A stretch of 13,264 nucleotides of DNA from Pseudomonadota bacterium (GTDB lineage Bacteria > Desulfobacterota > Desulfobulbia > Desulfobulbales > JAGXFP01): contig DAOVJK010000054.1 of assembly GCA_030673265.1 (NCBI GenBank), positions 1 through 13,264 on the forward strand. The letters are read 5' to 3'. Of the stretch, positions 7,694 to 13,264 are shown one piece after another. How positions within the stretch are numbered: position 1 is the first letter of the stretch; each line of letters opens with the position of its first letter. The position numbers and the translations under genes were made by a program. The notes beneath the pieces are model-generated. The model had not been told where the DNA came from. It saw only the letters and a list, made by a program, of their open reading frames with translations, and did not search any database.

Positions 7694-10600
7694 CTAGTCG
7701 TCAAGAAGCTCCATATCCAGACAAAGACCCTGCAATTCCTTTATCAAAACATTAAAGGATTCAGGCAGGCCCGCCTCAAGGAAATTATCTCCCTTGACGA
7801 TCTTCTCGTACATCTTGGTCCGTCCACCCACATCATCGGATTTAACAGTCAGAAATTCCTGCAGGGTATAGGCAGCGCCATAGGCCTCCATGGCCCAGAC
7901 CTCCATCTCACCCAGCCGCTGACCACCGAATTGGGCCTTACCACCCAAGGGCTGTTGCGTGACCAGAGAATATGGTCCGGTCGAACGGGCATGAATTTTG
8001 TTGTCGACCAGATGATGAAGTTTCAACATATACATCACTCCAACGGTGACCTGATTGGCAAACTTATCGCCGGTCAGGCCATCGTAAAGAGTTGCCTGCC
8101 CAACCTCGCCAACTCCGGCCTCAACCAGCAATTTCCGGATATCAGATTCATCGGCACCATCAAAGACAGGCGTAGCCATATGCAGGCCGTCACCCATTCT
8201 CAGGGCAAGCTTTAGAAGATCTTCATCTTCAAGGCCATCAACAATAGCTGCATACTCATCTTTGGAGTAAATGGTTTTAAGCTTGCTCTTTACCGCCTCG
8301 ATATTTTTTTCGTCAGCAAAGCCCTGGATCTGTTCGCCCAAGCGCTTGCCAGCCAGACCGAGATGCACTTCCAATACCTGGCCGACATTCATCCGGGAAG
8401 GTACACCCAAGGGGTTGAGAACGATATCAACCTGGGTGCCATCTTCAAAAAATGGCAGGTCTTCTTCGGGTAGAATCCGGGAAACGACACCTTTATTGCC
8501 GTGCCGTCCAGCCATCTTGTCACCCACTGAAAGCTTACGCTTGGTGGCAACATAAACTTTGACCATTTTTATGACGCCGGGGGCCAGATCATCGCCCTTG
8601 CGGATTCTTGTAATCCTGGCCTCATATTTGGTCGCCACCATTTTCTGCTGTTTTTCGTAGCCTGCCAGCAGGAGGGAAATTTCCTCTTCAACCTTCTGGC
8701 GTCCGTCAAAATCAAGCCTTTTTATGGTTGATATGGGCAATTCAGCAATCAGCTCATGTTTGAGGACCTGCCCTTTTCCGAGAATGACCTTGTCTTTTTT
8801 GACTGAAATATCGGCATTGGTTTTCTTGCCGGCCATTATATCTGCGAGACGTTTCTTAATCGCCTTTTTCAGGCTGTTGAGTTCATCCTCCATATATTTC
8901 TCAAGGATGGCGGCCTCAGTATCATCAATAGCCAGGGCTCTTTCGTCTTTTTCAACGCCTTTACGAGAAAAGACCTTGGCATCGATAACAACACCCTGAA
9001 CACCTGGCGGCACCCGCAGAGAGGTATCCTTTACATCGCCAGCCTTCTCTCCGAAAATTGCCCGCAGCAACTTCTCCTCAGGAGAAAGCTGAGTCTCACC
9101 CTTGGGAGTAACTTTACCAACCAGAGTATCACCAGCCCTGATCTCCGCCCCGATACGAACGACCCCGCTAACGTCGAGATTGCGCATCGCCTCTTCACTA
9201 ACATTAGGAATATCGCGAGTAATCTCTTCCTTGCCAAGTTTTGTATCGCGGGACACGGTCTCAAAAACTTCGATATGCAATGAAGTAAAGGTATCATTCT
9301 TAATCAGCTTCTCACTGACCAGAATTGAATCCTCAAAATTGTACCCACGCCAGGGCATGAACGCGATCGTCACGTTCTTACCCAAGGCTAATTCACCGTT
9401 GTCACACGCAGGACCATCAGCCATCAACTGGCCCGAGATCACTCGCTGCCCGGGGAGGACAACAGCCTTCTGGTTGAAACAGGTATTTTGATTAGATTTT
9501 TTATATTTCTCAAGCTTATAGACGCCAATACCGGTCTCAAAGCCGTCGGTACCAGGTTCATCATAACGAACCACTATCCGGTTGGCATCAACTTCTTCCA
9601 CCACCCCGTCACCACCAGCCAGCAGACAAACACCGGAATCCATCGCCACCGTTTTTTCCAGACCGGTACCAACAATTGGCGCCGCTGCCCTAAGCAACGG
9701 GACGCCCTGACGCTGCATGTTTGAACCCATCAAGGCCCGGTTAGCATCATCATTCTCAAGAAAAGGAATAAGTGAGGCTGCCACACTGACCAGCTGATTA
9801 GGAGAAACATCCATGTGCGTAATCTGGTCGGCAGGAACAGTAAGAACCTCACCCTCCTGACGAGCAATCAGGGTGTCCGGCACTATCTTGCCGCTCTTAT
9901 CAACCTCTATCTTGGCCGGGGCTATCGCGCAGCCCTCTTCCTTGAGAGCTGACATATAACCAAATTTATCGGTTATCTGGCGGTCAACAACCTCACGATA
10001 AGGTGTCTCGATAAAACCATATTTATTGACCCGGGCAAAAGTTGCCAGAGAAACAATTAGCCCGATATTCGGCCCCTCCGGGGTCTCAACCGGACAGATC
10101 CGCCCATAATGGGTGGGATGAACATCCCGAACCTCGAATCCAGCCCGTTCACGGGAAAGACCACCCGGTCCCAAGGCACTCAGGCGTCTCTTATGGGTAA
10201 CTTCGGACAGAGGGTTAGTCTGATCCATAAACTGAGAAAGCTGACTGGTGCCGAAAAATTCTTTGATGGCGGCTGTGATCGGCTTGGGATTAACCAGATC
10301 GTGAGGCATCATCGCCTCAGTTTCCTGGAGGGTCATCCTCTCACGAATGGCACGCTCCATCCGCACCAGACCCATCCGGTACTGATTTTCGATAAGTTCA
10401 CCAACCGTTCTTACCCGTCGGTTGCCAAGATGATCAATATCATCTACTTCACCCTGACGATCCTTCAAGTGGACCAATTCCCTGACACTCATCATGATAT
10501 CGTCCTTGGTCAAGGTCCGATGGTCGATATCCGTATCAACGCTAAGCTTGGCATTCAACTTAAAACGCCCAACTGCGGAGAGATCATATGTATCCGGGTT

Positions 10601-11782
10601 AAAAAAGAGGTTATCTATAAATTTACTGGCAATTTCTATGGTTGGAGGACTGCTGGGCCGCAGACGTCGGTATATCTCAATAAGGGCATCTTCAACAGTC
10701 TTGGCCTTATCGAGAAGCATGGTCTTCCGGAATGAATCAGTTGCATTTACACCATCAATCGCTAGCAATTGCAGCTTTTTAACCTTTAGTTCTAAAAGGT
10801 CTTCCACCATTGATTCAGTCAATTCGGTATTGCACGGCAGAATAACTTCATCGCTTTTTGGCTTAAGCACATCCTGGGCAACAATTTTTCCGACAAGCTG
10901 CTCAAGGGGTAGAACAATCTGAGTTACCCCTTCCGCGGCTAAGCTCTTGGCCCTGGCCTTGCCGATCTTCAGACCGGATTTCAATAAAACCTCACCAGTT
11001 TCAGGGTGAACAATATCAACCAAAGCCCGTTGGCCGACTGCACCCATAGGATCGAACTGCAAATAAACTTTTTTGCGCTTAATCTCGGCCTCTTCAACAT
11101 CGTAAAAAAACTGGAGCAGTTCTTCCGCCGAATGGCCCAGAGATTTCAGGAGAGTCGTAACAGGAAATTTACGCCGGCGATCAATGCGGACATAAAGGAT
11201 ATCTTTTGCATCATATTCGAGGTCGATCCATGAACCGCGCACTGGAATTATTCTGGCCGAGTACAAGCGTTTACCACCGGCATGGGTCTTACCACTGTCA
11301 TGGCTGTAAAACAAACCGGGCGATCTCTGCAACTGGCTGACGATAACTCGCTCGGTGCCATTAACGATAAAGACACCCGCTTTGGTCATCAAGGGGATGC
11401 TACCCAGATAGACCGCCTGCTCCTTGATATCACGAATAGTTTTGACGCCTGTATCAGGATCAATATCATAGGAGACCAGACGAACGGTAATCTTTACCGG
11501 GACATCAAAAGTCATACCCCGTTCAGCACATTCCTCAACAGTGTATTTAGGTTCCCCAAAACTATAACTAACATATTCGAGGGAACAGGTGCCGTTGAAG
11601 TCCTCAACAGGGAACACACTCTTGAAGATTGACTGCAGGCCCACATCCTCACGTTGGTCAGGTTGTTTGTCGAATTGCAGAAATTTCTCGTAAGAAATCC
11701 GCTGCATCGCAATCAGATGTGGTTTTTCAGTAATATCTTGATATTTAGCAAAACTCTTCCTGACTCTTCTAATCGTGTTCAT
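7694..11782 (-). CDS. rpoB: DNA-directed RNA polymerase subunit beta, 1362 aa
   Basis: Beta is the second-largest RNA polymerase subunit. With beta' it forms the active-site cleft and binds rifampicin. The rifampicin-resistance region is at about 511-537 (GTSQLSQFMDQTNPLSEVTH then KRRLSALG). Q517, D520, H530, R533, S535 and L537, equivalent to E. coli Q513, D516, H526, R529, S531 and L533, are all wild type. Other signatures are LMTKAGVFIVNGTERVIVSQ (131-150), VRDVHPTHYGRICPVETPEG (551-570), and, in the C-terminal part, MAGRHGNKGVVSR and the GGKAQFGGQRLGEMEVWA block. A charged, coiled region after FSRKGVEKDERA corresponds to the lineage-specific insert SI2 seen in proteobacterial beta. Length is close to E. 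coli (1342). The ATG at 11782-11780 has a weak GAGGG about 9 nt upstream. Stop is TAG at 7696-7694. A 235-nt gap with two hairpins separates it from rplL. Confidence 0.98.
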   Translation of the reverse strand: MNTIRRVRKSFAKYQDITEKPHLIAMQRISYEKFLQFDKQPDQREDVGLQSIFKSVFPVEDFNGTCSLEYVSYSFGEPKYTVEECAERGMTFDVPVKITVRLVSYDIDPDTGVKTIRDIKEQAVYLGSIPLMTKAGVFIVNGTERVIVSQLQRSPGLFYSHDSGKTHAGGKRLYSARIIPVRGSWIDLEYDAKDILYVRIDRRRKFPVTTLLKSLGHSAEELLQFFYDVEEAEIKRKKVYLQFDPMGAVGQRALVDIVHPETGEVLLKSGLKIGKARAKSLAAEGVTQIVLPLEQLVGKIVAQDVLKPKSDEVILPCNTELTESMVEDLLELKVKKLQLLAIDGVNATDSFRKTMLLDKAKTVEDALIEIYRRLRPSSPPTIEIASKFIDNLFFNPDTYDLSAVGRFKLNAKLSVDTDIDHRTLTKDDIMMSVRELVHLKDRQGEVDDIDHLGNRRVRTVGELIENQYRMGLVRMERAIRERMTLQETEAMMPHDLVNPKPITAAIKEFFGTSQLSQFMDQTNPLSEVTHKRRLSALGPGGLSRERAGFEVRDVHPTHYGRICPVETPEGPNIGLIVSLATFARVNKYGFIETPYREVVDRQITDKFGYMSALKEEGCAIAPAKIEVDKSGKIVPDTLIARQEGEVLTVPADQITHMDVSPNQLVSVAASLIPFLENDDANRALMGSNMQRQGVPLLRAAAPIVGTGLEKTVAMDSGVCLLAGGDGVVEEVDANRIVVRYDEPGTDGFETGIGVYKLEKYKKSNQNTCFNQKAVVLPGQRVISGQLMADGPACDNGELALGKNVTIAFMPWRGYNFEDSILVSEKLIKNDTFTSLHIEVFETVSRDTKLGKEEITRDIPNVSEEAMRNLDVSGVVRIGAEIRAGDTLVGKVTPKGETQLSPEEKLLRAIFGEKAGDVKDTSLRVPPGVQGVVIDAKVFSRKGVEKDERALAIDDTEAAILEKYMEDELNSLKKAIKKRLADIMAGKKTNADISVKKDKVILGKGQVLKHELIAELPISTIKRLDFDGRQKVEEEISLLLAGYEKQQKMVATKYEARITRIRKGDDLAPGVIKMVKVYVATKRKLSVGDKMAGRHGNKGVVSRILPEEDLPFFEDGTQVDIVLNPLGVPSRMNVGQVLEVHLGLAGKRLGEQIQGFADEKNIEAVKSKLKTIYSKDEYAAIVDGLEDEDLLKLALRMGDGLHMATPVFDGADESDIRKLLVEAGVGEVGQATLYDGLTGDKFANQVTVGVMYMLKLHHLVDNKIHARSTGPYSLVTQQPLGGKAQFGGQRLGEMEVWAMEAYGAAYTLQEFLTVKSDDVGGRTKMYEKIVKGDNFLEAGLPESFNVLIKELQGLCLDMELLDD

Positions 11783-11883
11783 TCAGAATCGCCCTCGTCA
11801 TTTTAACAAAACAGCCCACGGAAAATTCCCGGACAAAATACGCTAACGAACCCAGTAGAAGCAGCGGCTAGCCCCGGTAATAT

Positions 11884-11922
11884 AAAAACGCAATAAACGC
11901 TACGGGAAATCCCCGTAGCGTT
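11884..11922 (-). terminator. rplL-rpoB attenuator-like hairpin
   Basis: On the minus strand AACGCTACGGG (11922-11912), loop GATTT, and CCCGTAGCGTT (11906-11896) form a perfect 11-bp stem. A run of five T (11888-11884) starts after a 7-nt gap. The stem is strong but the T-run is short and displaced, as expected for a leaky terminator that still lets rpoBC be made. In E. coli a partial terminator and an RNase III site lie at the same position between rplL and rpoB; equivalence here is inference. Confidence 0.6.
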
Positions 11923-11936
11923 ATCACATCAACAGC

Positions 11937-11958
11937 CTGCAGAAGCATGCTTCTGCAG
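11937..11958. repeat. 22-nt perfect palindrome, second hairpin of the rplL-rpoB gap
   Basis: CTGCAGAAGCA followed directly by its own reverse complement gives a perfect palindrome centred between 11947 and 11948. As RNA it folds to a 9-bp stem with a CAUG loop, 14 nt before the 11-bp attenuator-like stem. No T-tract follows. The pair of helices could be an RNase III or other processing site, or an mRNA-stabilising structure protecting the rplJ-rplL message. Confidence 0.6.
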
Positions 11959-12017
11959 CCGAACCAACCCGTATGTCATAAAACACAGGACCGATTCGTC
12001 ATATTCAACAAAACAAC

Positions 12018-12401
12018 TTACTTGATTTCAACACCACCACCGGCAGCTTCAATCTTGGCCTTGATCTCTTCGGCCTCATCCTTGGAAACGCCTTCCTTGA
12101 TGGGCGTCGGCGCACCTTCAACCAGTTCCTTGGCTTCTTTAAGACCGAGAGCGGTAATACCACGGACTTCTTTAATAACTCCGATTTTCTTTTCGCCAAC
12201 AGAGGTAAGGATTACGTCAAATTCAGTTTTCTCTACGGCAGCAGCAGCATCACCACCAGCAACAGCACCACCTGCAGCAACAGCAACAGGAGCAGCGGCA
12301 GAAACACCAAATTTTTCTTCCAATTCTTTTACAAGCTCAGAAAGGTCCAAAACGGTCATATTAGAAATGAACTCAATTACATCTTCTTTAGTAACAGCCA
12401 T
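12018..12401 (-). CDS. rplL: 50S ribosomal protein L7/L12, 127 aa
   Basis: L7/L12 forms the flexible dimers of the 50S stalk that recruit and stimulate the GTPase factors EF-Tu, EF-G and IF2. The N-terminal dimerisation and L10-binding domain spans about 1-33. A hinge rich in alanine, glycine and valine follows (about 34-56, SAAAPVAVAAGGAVAGGDAA). The C-terminal factor-binding domain begins EKTEFDVILTSVGEKKIGVI and contains the conserved KEVRGITALGLKEAKELVEG helix (77-96). It ends in GGGVEIK. Length is slightly above the 121 of E. coli because of the hinge. The ATG at 12401-12399 has a GGAGG-type ribosome binding site. Stop is TAA at 12020-12018. It lies 51 nt after rplJ and must be made in excess of L10 (four or six copies per ribosome). 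The strong hairpins just downstream would help uncouple it from rpoBC. Confidence 0.98.
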   Translation of the reverse strand: MAVTKEDVIEFISNMTVLDLSELVKELEEKFGVSAAAPVAVAAGGAVAGGDAAAAVEKTEFDVILTSVGEKKIGVIKEVRGITALGLKEAKELVEGAPTPIKEGVSKDEAEEIKAKIEAAGGGVEIK

Positions 12402-12452
12402 GTCAAATTCCTCCAGGAATCATTATATTTTGAATTTAAAGTTAAGAAAGTC

Positions 12453-12974
12453 TTAGGCTTGGCTTTTCTGCTCACCAATTGCGTTCAGTGCATACAACAA
12501 ATTGCACGGCACCCCGTTGAGAGCTCGAACAAAACCTGTGGGGACGCCATTCATGACGGACAACAACTTGCCCAAAAGAATTTCTCTGCTTGGCAACTTA
12601 GATAGAGCAACGATATCATCATTAGACAAAACCTTACCGTCCATACAGGCGGTCCGAATTGCCAGTTGTTGATTGTCCTTGGCAAAATCAGCAACTACCT
12701 TGGCAGGTGCTACTGGATCCCCATAGGACATGGTGACTGCCGTCGAGCCCTTGCAGGAATCGACAATATTTTCAAAAGACGTCCCAGCCACGGCTCTCCG
12801 CAACAGGGAATTCTTTGCCACCCGAATTTCAGCGTTGTTCTTCTTAAGTTCGCGACGCAGCCCCTCAAGAACAGAAACAGGCATCCCTTGATAGTCGGAA
12901 ACAATGGCAAGTGTTGCGTTCGCAAACTTGTCACTAAGTTCTTCGACTATCGTGGCTTTTTCATCACGATTCAA
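12453..12974 (-). CDS. rplJ: 50S ribosomal protein L10, 173 aa, TTG start
   Basis: L10 anchors the L7/L12 dimers to 23S rRNA at the stalk base, and in many bacteria the L10-L12 complex represses its own mRNA. The protein reads MNRDEKATIVEELSDKFANA, the usual L10 opening. The RNA-binding core includes VSDYQGM (25-31) and RVAKNSLLRRAV (51-62). The segment LPSREILLGKLLSVMNGVPT (127-146) precedes the C-terminal helix that binds L12 (about 147-168). Length is near the family norm (E. coli 165). The start codon is TTG at 12974-12972. A perfect AAGGAGG (12990-12984) lies 9 nt upstream, and no in-frame ATG near the start fits. Stop is TAA at 12455-12453. The leader upstream carries an L10-leader-like RNA, so feedback control is likely. 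Confidence 0.97.
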   Translation of the reverse strand: MNRDEKATIVEELSDKFANATLAIVSDYQGMPVSVLEGLRRELKKNNAEIRVAKNSLLRRAVAGTSFENIVDSCKGSTAVTMSYGDPVAPAKVVADFAKDNQQLAIRTACMDGKVLSNDDIVALSKLPSREILLGKLLSVMNGVPTGFVRALNGVPCNLLYALNAIGEQKSQA

Positions 12975-13050
12975 TGTCTCTTACCTCCTTTCAACTGAAT
13001 TTTCAAAATTAAACAGATGAGGTCGATTAAAGACAGACAAGGTAAGATCT

Positions 13051-13087
13051 AAAAAAGAGAACTGGAAACGTTATAAATCCGATCCAG
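13051..13087 (-). terminator. Candidate attenuator between the L10 leader and rplJ
   Basis: On the minus strand CUGGA (13087-13083) pairs with UCCAG (13066-13062), extendable by two outer G-U pairs and an inner CG/CG step across a mismatch. It is followed by UUCUCUUUUUU ending at 13051. The T-tract is convincing, the stem is weak. In Bacillus subtilis the L10-L12 complex controls rplJL by transcription attenuation, so a terminator is expected in some leaders. Here it is a suggestion only. Confidence 0.3.
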
Positions 13088-13100
13088 CCTTTTGATCTGA

Positions 13101-13125
13101 AGCACCATATCCTATCCCCGGTGCT
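13101..13125 (-). promoter_or_regulatory. AGCACC/GGUGCU hairpin downstream of the L10 leader
   Basis: AGCACC (13125-13120) and GGUGCU (13106-13101) pair perfectly with a 13-nt loop. GAU/AUC complementarity outside the stem may extend the helix imperfectly. It lies between the L10-leader fold and the weak hairpin with T-tract, the place where an antiterminator or spacer helix would be. Function is not shown by sequence. Confidence 0.4.
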
Positions 13126-13133
13126 GAATCATG

Positions 13134-13230
13134 TCCTATCGTCTAGGCAGGCCGTTATCGCATTGCCATTAATCCGGCATCAACAATACCAATTAAACCC
13201 AAAAAAAAGGCGCCCACGGTCTCCGACTCA
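13134..13230 (-). ncRNA. L10 leader (autoregulatory mRNA element of rplJ-rplL)
   Basis: This cis-acting RNA structure is bound by the L10-L12 complex to repress its own operon. The arrangement fits the family. GUGGGC (13217-13212) pairs, with two wobbles, to GCCUGC (13152-13147). GCC (13211-13209) can pair to GGC (13167-13165). UUAAU (13196-13192) pairs to AUUAA (13173-13169). An apical hairpin GGUAU-UGUUG-AUGCC covers 13190-13176. The flanks GGAGACCGUGGGCGCC and GCCUGCCUAGACGAUAGG resemble the conserved kink-turn-bearing strands of known L10 leaders, from memory. It lies about 160 nt before rplJ. No promoter can be assigned in the 34 nt upstream that remain in the window. Confidence 0.7.
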
Positions 13231-13264
13231 AACTGCTTACAACGTTGCGTTTAACCTTAAATTA

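Noticed and set aside
7505..8215. A 236-codon plus-strand open frame spanning the rpoC start and rpoB end
   Set aside because: It lies wholly antisense to rpoB/rpoC, shows no recognisable protein family and no fitting ribosome binding site. It is most likely a frame left open by the codon use of the real genes.
10109..10735. A 208-codon plus-strand open frame antisense to rpoB
   Set aside because: It covers the highly constrained rifampicin region of rpoB in reverse; no independent coding evidence.
11783..11883. A separate rpoB promoter between the attenuator-like hairpin and the rpoB start
   Set aside because: No pair of -35 and -10 boxes at acceptable spacing was convincing; rpoB expression by read-through is the simpler reading.
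1..13264. Mobile elements, CRISPR arrays, tRNA or rRNA genes, or a novel multi-gene system
   Set aside because: All long frames are conserved translation and transcription genes in their usual order. The gaps are at most about 290 nt, hold only local hairpins and promoter-like motifs, and I saw no direct-repeat arrays or transposase remnants.

Overview
This window holds a housekeeping bacterial locus. Everything coding lies on the minus strand and reads from right to left. The order is rplJ (L10), rplL (L7/L12), rpoB, rpoC, rpsL (S12), rpsG (S7), fusA (EF-G) and the first 67 codons of tuf (EF-Tu), which runs off the left edge. This is the rpl-rpo cluster joined directly to the str cluster. 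The RpoC, EF-Tu and S12 N-termini and this gene order look most like Deltaproteobacteria (Desulfobacterota). That placement rests on recalled family sequences, not on a search, so it is moderate at best.

Layout in the direction of transcription. At 13264-12975 lies a non-coding leader with the features of the L10-leader RNA, followed by an AGCACC/GGUGCU hairpin and a weak hairpin plus T-tract just before rplJ. rplJ and rplL follow, 51 nt apart. The 235-nt rplL-rpoB gap (12017-11783) carries two strong tandem hairpins, the probable attenuator or processing site separating abundant L10/L12 from rpoBC. rpoB and rpoC are 58 nt apart. The 262-nt rpoC-rpsL gap (3579-3318) carries a candidate promoter with a perfect -35 box, a small hairpin plus T-tract and a 16-nt palindrome. 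rpsL and rpsG are 11 nt apart, with the rpsG ribosome binding site overlapping the rpsL stop codon. The 136-nt rpsG-fusA gap holds a second candidate promoter overlapped by an 8-bp inverted repeat, then competing hairpins. fusA and tuf are 38 nt apart.

Together the genes supply the ribosomal stalk (L10, L12), the two large RNA polymerase subunits, two 30S proteins of the decoding and mRNA-exit regions, and the two GTPase elongation factors. All full-length proteins look intact and keep their key residues. The one striking protein-level oddity is EF-G, where the domain IV loop I Ser-Gly-Gly motif is replaced. Three of the eight genes appear to start on GTG or TTG.

I see no mobile element, CRISPR array, tRNA, rRNA, defence system or new multi-gene system here. 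The items worth a second look are in the intergenic regulatory DNA and in EF-G.
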